Assembly: GCA_023690525.1 (NCBI GenBank) | Contig: CM043017.1 | Span: 178,204,330 to 178,268,329, forward strand | Length of the DNA stretch: 64,000 nucleotides | DNA from: Holotrichia oblita | Taxonomy: Eukaryota > Arthropoda > Insecta > Coleoptera > Scarabaeidae | Reading direction: 5' to 3' | Part shown: piece by piece, positions 1 to 14,850 of the stretch | Numbering within the stretch: position 1 is the stretch's first letter | Layout of the letters: each line of letters opens with the position of its first letter | The notes under the pieces: model-generated | The model's input: only the letters and a program-made list of their open reading frames with translations | What the model was told of the DNA's origin: nothing | Databases searched by the model: none | Program-made: the position numbers and the translations under genes

Positions 1-3000
1 CTTCAGAGTTTAAAAATTTAACAAATGCCCGGCTAGCAAATTTCTCGGTTTTTTCGAAATATCTCGGCAACTATGATAGATAGGGCCGAAATCTCTTCGG
101 TACAAGACTCAGGACGCCGAGTACAATCTGTTCCACCCATCAGAGTTTAAAAATTCAACAAATGCCCGGCTAGCAAATTTCTCGGTTTTTTCGAAATATC
201 TCGGCAACTATGATAGATAGGGCCGAAATCTCTTCGGTACAAGACTCAGGACGCCGAGTACAATCTGTTCCACCCTTCAGAGTTTAAAAATTCAACAAAT
301 GCCCGGCTAGCAAATTTCTCGGTTTTTTCGAAATATCTCGGCAACTATGATAGATAGGGCCGAAATCTCTTCGGTACAAGACTCAGGACGCCGAGTACAA
401 TCTGTTCCACCCTTCAGAGTTTAGAAAATTCAACAAATGCCCGGCTAGCAAATTTCTCGGTTTTTTCGAAATATCTCGGCAACTATGATAGATAGGGCCG
501 AAATCTCTTCGGTACAAGACTCAGGACGCCGAGTACAATCTGTTCCACCCTTCAGAGTTTAAAAATTCAACAAATGCCCGGCTAGCAAATTTCTCGGTTT
601 TTTCGAAATATCTCGGCAACTATGATAGATAGAGCCGAAATCTCTTCGGTACAAGACTCAGGACGCCGAGTACAATCTGTTCCACCCATCAGAGTTTAAA
701 AAATTCAACAAATGCCCGGCTAGCAAATTTCTCGGTTTTTTTCGAAATATCTCGGCAACTATGATAGATAGAGCCGAAATCTCTTCGGTACAAGACTCAG
801 GACGCCGAGTACAATCTGTTCCACCCTTCAGAGTTTAAAAATTCAACAAATGCCCGGCTAGCAAATTTCTCGGTTTTTTCGAAATATCTCGGCAACTATG
901 ATAGATAGAGCCGAAATCTCTTCGGTACAAGACTCAGGACGCCGAGTACAATCTGTTCCACCCTTCAGAGTTTAAAAATTCAACAAATGCCCGGCTAGCA
1001 AATTTCTCGGTTTTTTCGAAATATCTCGGCAACTATGATAGATAGGGCCGAAATCTCTTCGGTACAAGACTCAGGACGCCGAGTACAATCTGTTCCACCC
1101 TTCAGAGTTTAAAAATTCAACAAATGCCCGGCTAGCAAATTTCTCTGTTTTTTCGAAATATCTCGGCAACTATGATAGATAGAGCCGAAATCTCTTCGGT
1201 ACAAGACTCAGGACGCCGAGTACAATCTGTTCCACCCTTCAGAGTTTAAAAATTCAACAAATGCCCGGCTAGCAAATTTCTCGGTTTTTTCGAAATATCT
1301 CGGCAACTATGACAGATAGGGCCGAAATCTCTTCGGTACAAGACTCAGGACGCCGAGTACAATCTGTTCCACCCTTCAGAGTTTAAAAATTCAACAAATG
1401 CCCGGCTAGCAAATTTCTCGGTTTTTTCGAAATATCTCGGCAACTATGATAGATAGAGCCGAAATCTCTTTCGGTACAAGACTCAGGACGCCGAGTACAA
1501 TCTGTTCCACCCTTCAGAGTTTAAAAATTCAACAAATGCCCGGCTAGCAAATTTCTCGGTTTTTTCGAAATATCTCGGCAACTATGATAGATAGAGCCGA
1601 AATCTCTTCGGTACAAGACTCAGGACGCCGAGTACAATCTGTTCCACCCTTCAGAGTTTAAAAATTCAACAAATGCCCGGCTAGCAAATTTCTCGGTTTT
1701 TTCGAAATATCTCGGCAACTATGATAGATAGAGCCGAAATCTCTTCGGTACAAGACTCAGGACGCCGAGTACAATCTGTTCCACCTTCAGAGTTTAAAAA
1801 TTCAACAAATGCCCGGCTAGCAAATTTCTCGGTTTTTTCGAAATATCTCGGCAACTATGATAGATAGGGCCGAAATCTCTTCGGTACAAGACTCAGGACG
1901 CCGAGTACAATCTGTTCCACCCTTCAGAGTTTAAAAATTCAACAAATGCCCGGCTAGCAAATTTCTCGGTTTTTTCGAAATATCTCGGCAACTATGATAG
2001 ATAGAGCCGAAATCTCTTCGGTACAAGACTCAGGACGCCGAGTACAATCTGTTCCACCCTTCAGAGTTTAAAAATTCAACAAATGCCCGGCTAGCAAATT
2101 TCTCGGTTTTTTCGAAATATCTCGGCAACTATGATAGATAGAGCCGAAATCTCTTCGGTACAAGACTCAGGACGCCGAGTACAATCTGTTCCACCCTTCA
2201 GAGTTTAAAAATTCAACAAATGCCCGGCTAGCAAATTTCTCGGTTTTTTCGAAATATCTCGGCAACTATGATAGATAGGGCCGAAATCTCTTCGGTACAA
2301 GACTCAGGACGCCGAGTACAATCTGTTCCACCCATCAGAGTTTAAAAATTCAACAAATGCCCGGCTAGCAAATTTCTCGGTTTTTCGAAATATCTCGGCA
2401 ACTATGATAGATAGGGCCGAAATCTCTTCGGTACAAGACTCAGGACGCCGAGTACAATCTGTTCCACCCATCAGAGTTTAAAAATTCAACAAATGCCCGG
2501 CTAGCAAATTTCTCGGTTTTTTCGAAATATCTCGGCAACTATGATAGATAGAGCCGAAATCTCTTCGGTACAAGACTCAGGACGCCGAGTACAATCTGTT
2601 CCACCCATCAGAGTTTAAAAATTCAACAAATGCCCGGCTAGCAAATTTCTCGGTTTTTTCGAAATATCTCGGCAACTATGATAGATAGGGCCGAAATCTC
2701 TTCGGTACAAGACTCAGGACGCCGAGTACAATCTGTTCCACCCTTCAGAGTTTAAAAATTCAACAAATGCCCGGCTAGCAAATTTCTCGGTTTTTTCGAA
2801 ATATCTCGGCAACTATGATAGATAGAGCCGAAATCTCTTCGGTACAAGACTCAGGACGCCGAGTACAATCTGTTCCACCCTTCAGAGTTTAAAAATTCAA
2901 CAAATGCCCGGCTAGCAAATTTCTCGGTTTTTTCGAAATATCTCGGCAACTATGACAGATAGAGCCGAAATCTCTTCGGTACAAGACTCAGGACGCCGAG

Positions 3001-6000
3001 TACAATCTGTTCCACCCTTCAGAGTTTAAAAATTCAACAAATGCCCGGCTAGCAAATTTCTCGGTTTTTTTCGAAATATCTCGGCAACTATGATAGATAG
3101 GCCGAAATCTCTTCGGTACAAGACTCAGGACGCCGAGTACAATCTGTTCCACCCTTCAGAGTTTAAAAATTCAACAAATGCCCGGCTAGCAAATTTCTCG
3201 GTTTTTTCGAAATATCTCGGCAACTATGATAGATAGGGCCGAAATCTCTTCGGTACAAGACTCAGGACGCCGAGTACAATCTGTTCCACCCTTCAGAGTT
3301 TAAAAATTCAACAAATGCCCGGCTAGCAAATTTCTCGGTTTTTTCGAAATATCTCGGCAACTATGATAGATAGGGCCGAAATCTCTTCGGTACAAGACTC
3401 AGGACGCCGAGTACAATCTGTTCCACCCTTCAGAGTTTAAAAATTCAACAAATGCCCGGCTAGCAAATTTCTCGGTTTTTTCGAAATATCTCGGCAACTA
3501 TGATAGATAGAGCCGAAATCTCTTCGGTACAAGACTCAGGACGCCGAGTACAATCTGTTCCACCCTTCAGAGTTTAAAAATTCAACAAATGCCCGGCTAG
3601 CAAATTTCTCGTTTTTTTCGAAATATCTCGGCAACTATGATAGATAGAGCCGAAATCTCTTCGGTACAAGACTCAGGACGCCGAGTACAATCTGTTCCAC
3701 CCTTCAGAGTTTAAAAATTCAACAAATGCCCGGCTAGCAAATTTCTCGGTTTTTTCGAAATATCTCGGCAACTATGATAGATAGGGCCGAAATCTCTTCG
3801 GTACAAGACTCAGGACGCCGAGTACAATCTGTTCCACCCTTCAGAGTTTAAAAATTCAACAAATGCCCGGCTAGCAAATTTCTCGGTTTTTTCGAAATAT
3901 CTCGGCAACTATGATAGATAGAGCCGAAATCTCTTCGGTACAAGACTCAGGACGCCGAGTACAATCTGTTCCACCCTTCAGAGTTTAAAAATTCAACAAA
4001 TGCCCGGCTAGCAAATTTCTCGGTTTTTTCGAAATATCTCGGCAACTATGATAGATAGGGCCGAAATCTCTTCGGTACAAGACTCAGGACGCCGAGTACA
4101 ATCTGTTCCACCCTTCAGAGTTTAAAAATTCAACAAATGCCCGGCTAGCAAATTTCTCGGTTTTTTCGAAATATCTCGGCAACTATGATAGATAGGGCCG
4201 AAATCTCTTCGGTACAAGACTCAGGACGCCGAGTACAATCTGTTCCACCCTTCAGAGTTTAAAAATTCAACAAATGCCCGGCTAGCAAATTTCTCGGTTT
4301 TTTTTCGAAATATCTCGGCAACTATGATAGATAGGGCCGAAATCTCTTCGGTACAAGACTCAGGACGCCGAGTACAATCTGTTCCACCCTTCAGAGTTTA
4401 AAAATTCAACAAATGCCCGGCTAGCAAATTTCTCGGTTTTTTCGAAATATCTCGGCAACTATGATAGATAGAGCCGAAATCTCTTCGGTACAAGACTCAG
4501 GACGCCGAGTACAATCTGTTCCACCCTTCAGAGTTTAAAAATTCAACAAATGCCCGGCTAGCAAATTTCTCGGTTTTTTCGAAATATCTCGGCAACTATG
4601 ACAGATAGAGCCGAAATCTCTTCGGTACAAGACTCAGGACGCCGAGTACAATCTGTTCCACCCATCAGAGTTTAAAAATTCAACAAATGCCCGGCTAGCA
4701 AATTTCTCGGTTTTTTTCGAAATATCTCGGCAACTATGATAGATAGGGCCGAAATCTCTTCGGTACAAGACTCAGGACGCCGAGTACAATCTGTTCCACC
4801 CATCAGAGTTTAAAAATTCAACAAATGCCCGGCTAGCAAATTTCTCGGTTTTTTCGAAATATCTCGGCAACTATGATAGATAGGGCCGAAATCTCTTCGG
4901 TACAAGACTCAGGACGCCGAGTACAATCTGTTCCACCCTTCAGAGTTTAAAATTCAACAAATGCCCGGCTAGCAAATTTCTCGGTTTTTTCGAAATATCT
5001 CGGCAACTATGATAGATAGAGCCGAAATCTCTTCGGTACAAGACTCAGGACGCCGAGTACAATCTGTTCCACCCTTCAGAGTTTAAAAATTCAACAAATG
5101 CCCGGCTAGCAAATTTCTCGGTTTTTTTCGAAATATCTCGGCAACTATGATAGATAGGGCCGAAATCTCTTCGGTACAAGACTCAGGACGCCGAGTACAA
5201 TCTGTTCCACCCTTCAGAGTTTAAAAATTCAACAAATGCCCGGCTAGCAAATTTCTCGGTTTTTCGAAATATCTCGGCAACTATGATAGATAGGGCCGAA
5301 ATCTCTTCGGTACAAGACTCAGGACGCCGAGTACAATCTGTTCCACCCTTCAGAGTTTAAAAATTCAACAAATGCCCGGCTAGCAAATTTCTCGGTTTTT
5401 TCGAAATATCTCGGCAACTATGATAGATAGGGCCGAAATCTCTTCGGTACAAGACTCAGGACGCCGAGTACAATCTGTTCCACCCTTCAGAGTTTAAAAA
5501 TTCAACAAATGCCCGGCTAGCAAATTTCTCGGTTTTTTCGAAATATCTCGGCAACTATGACAGATAGGGCCGAAATCTCTTCGGTACAAGACTCAGGACG
5601 CCGAGTACAATCTGTTCCACCCTTCAGAGTTTAAAAATTCAACAAATGCCCGGCTAGCAAATTTCTCGGTTTTTCGAAATATCTCGGCAACTATGATAGA
5701 TAGAGCCGAAATCTCTTCGGTACAAGACTCAGGACGCCGAGTACAATCTGTTCCACCCTTCAGAGTTTAAAAATTCAACAAATGCCCGGCTAGCAAATTT
5801 CTCGGTTTTTTCGAAATATCTCGGCAACTATGATAGATAGAGCCGAAATCTCTTCGGTACAAGACTCAGGACGCCGAGTACAATCTGTTCCACCCTTCAG
5901 AGTTTAAAAATTCAACAAATGCCCGGCTAGCAAATTTCTCGGTTTTTTCGAAATATCTCGGCAACTATGATAGATAGAGCCGAAATCTCTTCGGTACAAG

Positions 6001-9000
6001 ACTCAGGACGCCGAGTACAATCTGTTCCACCCTTCAGAGTTTAAAAATTCAACAAATGCCCGGCTAGCAAATTTCTCGGTTTTTTCGAAATATCTCGGCA
6101 ACTATGATAGATAGGGCCGAAATCTCTTCGGTACAAGACTCAGGACGCCGAGTACAATCTGTTCCACCCTTCAGAGTTTAAAAATTCAACAAATGCCCGG
6201 CTAGCAAATTTCTCGGTTTTTTCGAAATATCTCGGCAACTATGATAGATAGAGCCGAAATCTCTTCGGTACAAGACTCAGGACGCCGAGTACAATCTGTT
6301 CCACCCTTCAGAGTTTAAAAATTCAACAAATGCCCGGCTAGCAAATTTCTCGGTTTTTTCGAAATATCTCGGCAACTATGATAGATAGAGCCGAAATCTC
6401 TTCGGTACAAGACTCAGGACGCCGAGTACAATCTGTTCCACCCTTCAGAGTTTAAAAATTCAACAAATGCCCGGCTAGCAAATTTCTCGGTTTTTTCGAA
6501 ATATCTCGGCAACTATGATAGATAGAGCCGAAATCTCTTCGGTACAAGACTCAGGACGCCGAGTACAATCTGTTCCACCCTTCAGAGTTTAAAAATTCAA
6601 CAAATGCCCGGCTAGCAAATTTCTCGGTTTTTTCGAAATATCTCGGCAACTATGATAGATAGAGCCGAAATCTCTTCGGTACAAGACTCAGGACGCCGAG
6701 TACAATCTGTTCCACCCTTCAGAGTTTAAAAATTCAACAAATGCCCGGCTAGCAAATTTCTCGGTTTTTTCGAAATATCTCGGCAACTATGATAGATAGA
6801 GCCGAAATCTCTTCGGTACAAGACTCAGGACGCCGAGTACAATCTGTTCCACCCTTCAGAGTTTAAAAATTCAACAAATGCCCGGCTAGCAAATTTCTCG
6901 GTTTTTTCGAAATATCTCGGCAACTATGATAGATAGGGCCGAAATCTCTTCGGTACAAGACTCAGGACGCCGAGTACAATCTGTTCCACCCTTCAGAGTT
7001 TAAAAATTCAACAAATGCCCGGCTAGCAAATTTCTCGGTTTTTTCGAAATATCTCGGCAACTATGATAGATAGGGCCGAAATCTCTTCGGTACAAGACTC
7101 AGGACGCCGAGTACAATCTGTTCCACCCTTCAGAGTTTAAAAATTCAACAAATGCCCGGCTAGCAAATTTCTCGGTTTTTTTCGAAATATCTCGGCAACT
7201 ATGATAGATAGGGCCGAAATCTCTTCGGTACAAGACTCAGGACGCCGAGTACAATCTGTTCCACCCTTCAGAGTTTAAAAATTCAACAAATGCCCGGCTA
7301 GCAAATTTCTCGGTTTTTTCGAAATATCTCGGCAACTATGATAGATAGGGCCGAAATCTCTTCGGTACAAGACTCAGGACGCCGAGTACAATCTGTTCCA
7401 CCCTTCAGAGTTTAAAAATTCAACAAATGCCCGGCTAGCAAATTTCTCGGTTTTTTCGAAATATCTCGGCAACTATGATAGATAGGGCCGAAATCTCTTC
7501 GGTACAAGACTCAGGACGCCGAGTACAATCTGTTCCACCCTTCAGAGTTTAAAAATTCAACAAATGCCCGGCTAGCAAATTTCTCGGTTTTTTCGAAATA
7601 TCTCGGCAACTATGATAGATAGGGCCGAAATCTCTTCGGTACAAGACTCAGGACGCCGAGTACAATCTGTTCCACCCTTCAGAGTTTAAAAATTCAACAA
7701 ATGCCCGGCTAGCAAATTTCTCGGTTTTTTCGAAATATCTCGGCAACTATGATAGATAGGGCCGAAATCTCTTCGGTACAAGACTCAGGACGCCGAGTAC
7801 AATCTGTTCCACCCTTCAGAGTTTAAAAATTCAACAAATGCCCGGCTAGCAAATTTCTCGGTTTTTTCGAAATATCTCGGCAACTATGATAGATAGAGCC
7901 GAAATCTCTTCGGTACAAGACTCAGGACGCCGAGTACAATCTGTTCCACCCTTCAGAGTTTAAAAATTCAACAAATGCCCGGCTAGCAAATTTCTCGGTT
8001 TTTTCGAAATATCTCGGCAACTATGATAGATAGGGCCGAAATCTCTTCGGTACAAGACTCAGGACGCCGAGTACAATCTGTTCCACCCTTCAGAGTTTAA
8101 AAATTCAACAAATGCCCGGCTAGCAAATTTCTCGGTTTTTTCGAAATATCTCGGCAACTATGATAGATAGGGCCGAAATCTCTTCGGTACAAGACTCAGG
8201 ACGCCGAGTACAATCTGTTCCACCCTTCAGAGTTTAAAAATTCAACAAATGCCCGGCTAGCAAATTTCTCGGTTTTTTCGAAATATCTCGGCAACTATGA
8301 TAGATAGAGCCGAAATCTCTTCGGTACAAGACTCAGGACGCCGAGTACAATCTGTTCCACCCTTCAGAGTTTAAAAATTCAACAAATGCCCGGCTAGCAA
8401 ATTTCTCGGTTTTTTCGAAATATCTCGGCAACTATGATAGATAGAGCCGAAATCTCTTCGGTACAAGACTCAGGACGCCGAGTACAATCTGTTCCACCCT
8501 TCAGAGTTTAAAAATTCAACAAATGCCCGGCTAGCAAATTTCTCGGTTTTTTCGAAATATCTCGGCAACTATGATAGATAGAGCCGAAATCTCTTCGGTA
8601 CAAGACTCAGGACGCCGAGTACAATCTGTTCCACCCTTCAGAGTTTAAAAATTCAACAAATGCCCGGCTAGCAAATTTCTCGGTTTTTTCGAAATATCTC
8701 GGCAACTATGATAGATAGAGCCGAAATCTCTTCGGTACAAGACTCAGGACGCCGAGTACAATCTGTTCCACCCTTCAGAGTTTAAAAATTCAACAAATGC
8801 CCGGCTAGCAAATTTCTCGGTTTTTTCGAAATATCTCGGCAACTATGATAGATAGGGCCGAAATCTCTTCGGTACAAGACTCAGGACGCCGAGTACAATC
8901 TGTTCCACCCTTCAGAGTTTAAAAATTCAACAAATGCCCGGCTAGCAAATTTCTCGGTTTTTTCGAAATATCTCGGCAACTATGATAGATAGAGCCGAAA

Positions 9001-12000
9001 TCTCTTCGGTACAAGACTCAGGACGCCGAGTACAATCTGTTCCACCCTTCAGAGTTTAAAAATTCAACAAATGCCCGGCTAGCAAATTTCTCGGTTTTTT
9101 CGAAATATCTCGGCAACTATGATAGATAGAGCCGAAATCTCTTCGGTACAAGACTCAGGACGCCGAGTACAATCTGTTCCACCCTTCAGAGTTTAAAAAT
9201 TCAACAAATGCCCGGCTAGCAAATTTCTCGGTTTTTTCGAAATATCTCGGCAACTATGATAGATAGGGCCGAAATCTCTTCGGTACAAGACTCAGGACGC
9301 CGAGTACAATCTGTTCCACCCTTCAGAGTTTAAAAATTCAACAAATGCCCGGCTAGCAAATTTCTCGGTTTTTTCGAAATATCTCGGCAACTATGATAGA
9401 TAGAGCCGAAATCTCTTCGGTACAAGACTCAGGACGCCGAGTACAATCTGTTCCACCCTTCAGAGTTTAAAAATTCAACAAATGCCCGGCTAGCAAATTT
9501 CTCGGTTTTTTCGAAATATCTCGGCAACTATGATAGATAGGGCCGAAATCTCTTCGGTACAAGACTCAGGACGCCGAGTACAATCTGTTCCACCCTTCAG
9601 AGTTTAAAAATTCAACAAATGCCCGGCTAGCAAATTTCTCGGTTTTTTCGAAATATCTCGGCAACTATGATAGATAGGGCCGAAATCTCTTCGGTACAAG
9701 ACTCAGGACGCCGAGTACAATCTGTTCCACCCTTCAGAGTTTAAAAATTCAACAAATGCCCGGCTAGCAAATTTCTCGGTTTTTTCGAAATATCTCGGCA
9801 ACTATGATAGATAGGGCCGAAATCTCTTCGGTACAAGACTCAGGACGCCGAGTACAATCTGTTCCACCCTTCAGAGTTTAAAAATTCAACAAATGCCCGG
9901 CTAGCAAATTTCTCGGTTTTTTCGAAATATCTCGGCAACTATGATAGATAGGGCCGAAATCTCTTCGGTACAAGACTCAGGACGCCGAGTACAATCTGTT
10001 CCACCCTTCAGAGTTTAAAAATTCAACAAATGCCCGGCTAGCAAATTTCTCGGTTTTTTCGAAATATCTCGGCAACTATGATAGATAGGGCCGAAATCTC
10101 TTCGGTACAAGACTCAGGACGCCGAGTACAATCTGTTCCACCCTTCAGAGTTTAAAAATTCAACAAATGCCCGGCTAGCAAATTTCTCGGTTTTTTCGAA
10201 ATATCTCGGCAACTATGATAGATAGGGCCGAAATCTCTTCGGTACAAGACTCAGGACGCCGAGTACAATCTGTTCCACCCTTCAGAGTTTAAAAATTCAA
10301 CAAATGCCCGGCTAGCAAATTTCTCGGTTTTTTCGAAATATCTCGGCAACTATGATAGATAGGGCCGAAATCTCTTCGGTACAAGACTCAGGACGCCGAG
10401 TACAATCTGTTCCACCCTTCAGAGTTTAAAAATTCAACAAATGCCCGGCTAGCAAATTTCTCGGTTTTTTCGAAATATCTCGGCAACTATGATAGATAGA
10501 GCCGAAATCTCTTCGGTACAAGACTCAGGACGCCGAGTACAATCTGTTCCACCCTTCAGAGTTTAAAAATTCAACAAATGCCCGGCTAGCAAATTTCTCG
10601 GTTTTTTCGAAATATCTCGGCAACTATGATAGATAGAGCCGAAATCTCTTCGGTACAAGACTCAGGACGCCGAGTACAATCTGTTCCACCCTTCAGAGTT
10701 TAAAAATTCAACAAATGCCCGGCTAGCAAATTTCTCGGTTTTTTCGAAATATCTCGGCAACTATGATAGATAGAGCCGAAATCTCTTCGGTACAAGACTC
10801 AGGACGCCGAGTACAATCTGTTCCACCCTTCAGAGTTTAAAAATTCAACAAATGCCCGGCTAGCAAATTTCTCGGTTTTTTCGAAATATCTCGGCAACTA
10901 TGATAGATAGAGCCGAAATCTCTTCGGTACAAGACTCAGGACGCCGAGTACAATCTGTTCCACCCTTCAGAGTTTAAAAATTCAACAAATGCCCGGCTAG
11001 CAAATTTCTCGGTTTTTTCGAAATATCTCGGCAACTATGATAGATAGAGCCGAAATCTCTTCGGTACAAGACTCAGGACGCCGAGTACAATCTGTTCCAC
11101 CCTTCAGAGTTTAAAAATTCAACAAATGCCCGGCTAGCAAATTTCTCGGTTTTTTCGAAATATCTCGGCAACTATGATAGATAGAGCCGAAATCTCTTCG
11201 GTACAAGACTCAGGACGCCGAGTACAATCTGTTCCACCCTTCAGAGTTTAAAAATTCAACAAATGCCCGGCTAGCAAATTTCTCGGTTTTTTCGAAATAT
11301 CTCGGCAACTATGATAGATAGAGCCGAAATCTCTTCGGTACAAGACTCAGGACGCCGAGTACAATCTGTTCCACCCTTCAGAGTTTAAAAATTCAACAAA
11401 TGCCCGGCTAGCAAATTTCTCGGTTTTTTCGAAATATCTCGGCAACTATGATAGATAGAGCCGAAATCTCTTCGGTACAAGACTCAGGACGCCGAGTACA
11501 ATCTGTTCCACCCTTCAGAGTTTAAAAATTCAACAAATGCCCGGCTAGCAAATTTCTCGGTTTTTTCGAAATATCTCGGCAACTATGATAGATAGGGCCG
11601 AAATCTCTTCGGTACAAGACTCAGGACGCCGAGTACAATCTGTTCCACCCTTCAGAGTTTAAAAATTCAACAAATGCCCGGCTAGCAAATTTCTCGGTTT
11701 TTTCGAAATATCTCGGCAACTATGATAGATAGAGCCGAAATCTCTTCGGTACAAGACTCAGGACGCCGAGTACAATCTGTTCCACCCTTCAGAGTTTAAA
11801 AATTCAACAAATGCCCGGCTAGCAAATTTCTCGGTTTTTTCGAAATATCTCGGCAACTATGATAGATAGAGCCGAAATCTCTTCGGTACAAGACTCAGGA
11901 CGCCGAGTACAATCTGTTCCACCCTTCAGAGTTTAAAAATTCAACAAATGCCCGGCTAGCAAATTTCTCGGTTTTTTTCGAAATATCTCGGCAACTATGA

Positions 12001-14850
12001 TAGATAGGGCCGAAATCTCTTCGGTACAAGACTCAGGACGCCGAGTACAATCTGTTCCACCCTTCAGAGTTTAAAAATTCAACAAATGCCCGGCTAGCAA
12101 ATTTCTCGGTTTTTTCGAAATATCTCGGCAACTATGATAGATAGAGCCGAAATCTCTTCAGTACAAGACTCAGGACGCCGAGTACAATCTGTTCCACCCT
12201 CCAGAGTTTAAAAATTCAACAAATGCCCGGCTAGCAAATTTCTCTGTTTTTTCGAAATATCTCGGCAACTATGATAGATAGAGCCGAAATCTCTTCGGTA
12301 CAAGACTCAGGACGCCGAGTACAATCTGTTCCACCCTTCAGAGTTTAAAAATTCAACAAATGCCCGGCTAGCAAATTTCTCGGTTTTTTCGAAATATCTC
12401 GGCAACTATGATAGATAGAGCCGAAATCTCTTCAGTACAAGACTCAGGACGCCGAGTACAATCTGTTCCACCCTTCAGAGTTTAAAAATTCAACAAATGC
12501 CCGGCTAGCAAATTTCTCGGTTTTTTCGAAATATCTCGGCAACTATGATAGATAGAGCCGAAATCTCTTCGGTACAAGACTCAGGACGCCGAGTACAATC
12601 TGTTCCACCCTTCAGAGTTTAAAAATTCAACAAATGCCCGGCTAGCAAATTTCTCGGTTTTTTCGAAATATCTCGGCAACTATGATAGATAGAGCCGAAA
12701 TCTCTTCGGTACAAGACTCAGGACGCCGAGTACAATCTGTTCCACCCTTCAGAGTTTAAAAATTCAACAAATGCCCGGCTAGCAAATTTCTCGGTTTTTT
12801 CGAAATATCTCGGCAACTATGATAGATAGAGCCGAAATCTCTTCGGTACAAGACTCAGGACGCCGAGTACAATCTGTTCCACCCTTCAGAGTTTAAAAAT
12901 TCAACAAATGCCCGGCTAGCAAATTTCTCGGTTTTTTCGAAATATCTCGGCAACTATGATAGATAGAGCCGAAATCTCTTCGGTACAAGACTCAGGACGC
13001 CGAGTACAATCTGTTCCACCCTTCAGAGTTTAAAAATTCAACAAATGCCCGGCTAGCAAATTTCTCGGTTTTTTCGAAATATCTCGGCAACTATGATAGA
13101 TAGGGCCGAAATCTCTTCGGTACAAGACTCAGGACGCCGAGTACAATCTGTTCCACCCTTCAGAGTTTAAAAATTCAACAAATGCCCGGCTAGCAAATTT
13201 CTCGGTTTTTTCGAAATATCTCGGCAACTATGATAGATAGAGCCGAAATCTCTTCGGTACAAGACTCAGGACGCCGAGTACAATCTGTTCCACCCTTCAG
13301 AGTTTAAAAATTCAACAAATGCCCGGCTAGCAAATTTCTCGGTTTTTTCGAAATATCTCGGCAACTATGATAGATAGAGCCGAAATCTCTTCGGTACAAG
13401 ACTCAGGACGCCGAGTACAATCTGTTCCACCCTTCAGAGTTTAAAAATTCAACAAATGCCCGGCTAGCAAATTTCTCTGTTTTTTCGAAATATCTCGGCA
13501 ACTATGATAGATAGAGCCGAAATCTCTTCGGTACAAGACTCAGGACGCCGAGTACAATCTGTTCCACCCTTCAGAGTTTAAAAATTCAACAAATGCCCGG
13601 CTAGCAAATTTCTCGGTTTTTTCGAAATATCTCGGCAACTATGATAGATAGAGCCGAAATCTCTTCGGTACAAGACTCAGGACGCCGAGTACAATCTGTT
13701 CCACCCTCAGAGTTTAAAAATTCAACAAATGCCCGGCTAGCAAATTTCTCGGTTTTTTCGAAATATCTCGGCAACTATGATAGATAGAGCCGAAATCTCT
13801 TCGGTACAAGACTCAGGACGCCGAGTACAATCTGTTCCACCCTTCAGAGTTTAAAAATTCAACAAATGCCCGGCTAGCAAATTTCTCTGTTTTTTCGAAA
13901 TATCTCGGCAACTATGATAGATAGAGTCGAAATCTCTTCAGTACAAGACTCAGGACGCCGAGTACAATCTGTTCCACCCTCCAGAGTTTAAAAATTCAAC
14001 AAATGCCCGGCTAGCAAATTTCTCGGTTTTTTCGAAATATCTCGGCAACTATGATAGATAGAGCCGAAATCTCTTCGGTACAAGACTCAGGACGCCGAGT
14101 ACAATCTGTTCCACCCTTCAGAGTTTAAAAATTCAACAAATGCCCGGCTAGCAAATTTCTCGGTTTTTTCGAAATATCTCGGCAACTATGATAGATAGAG
14201 CCGAAATCTCTTCGGTACAAGACTCAGGACGCCGAGTACAATCTGTTCCACCCTTCAGAGTTTAAAAATTCAACAAATGCCCGGCTAGCAAATTTCTCGG
14301 TTTTTTCGAAATATCTCGGCAACTATGATAGATAGAGCCGAAATCTCTTCGGTACAAGACTCAGGACGCCGAGTACAATCTGTTCCACCCTTCAGAGTTT
14401 AAAAATTCAACAAATGCCCGGCTAGCAAATTTCTCGGTTTTTTCGAAATATCTCGGCAACTATGATAGATAGAGCCGAAATCTCTTCGGTACAAGACTCA
14501 GGACGCCGAGTACAATCTGTTCCACCCTTCAGAGTTTAAAAATTCAACAAATGCCCGGCTAGCAAATTTCTCGGTTTTTTCGAAATATCTCGGCAACTAT
14601 GATAGATAGAGCCGAAATCTCTTCGGTACAAGACTCAGGACGCCGAGTACAATCTGTTCCACCCTTCAGAGTTTAAAAATTCGACAAATGCCCGGCTAGC
14701 AAATTTCTCGGTTTTTTCGAAATATCTCGGCAACTATGATAGATAGAGCCGAAATCTCTTCGGTACAAGACTCGGGACGCCGAGTACAATCTGTTCCACC
14801 CTTCAGAGTTTAGAAATTCGACAAATGCCCGGCTAGCAAATTTCTCGGTT
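1..14850. repeat. 137-bp tandem satellite array, about 108 monomers
   Basis: The unit that begins at the trinucleotide before TCAGAG recurs at 1, 138, 275 and so on, giving a 137-bp period to about 14850. Monomers are nearly identical. Differences are a G/A switch in GATAGATAGRGCCG, CTTCAG/CATCAG at the start, T-run length, GATAGA/GACAGA, and rare CTCTG or TTCAGT variants. Each unit contains a perfect 5-bp dyad, CCGAA-N5-TTCGG, and a TTTCGAAA palindrome. No long ORF crosses the array. It probably continues left of the window. The last two monomers (14683-14850) carry extra private changes, as expected at an array edge. This looks like pericentromeric or heterochromatic satellite; a centromere role is not shown. 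Confidence 0.98.

Noticed and set aside
1..14850. CRISPR-like array
   Set aside because: The 137-bp units are contiguous and nearly identical over their whole length, with no unique spacers. This is a eukaryotic satellite.
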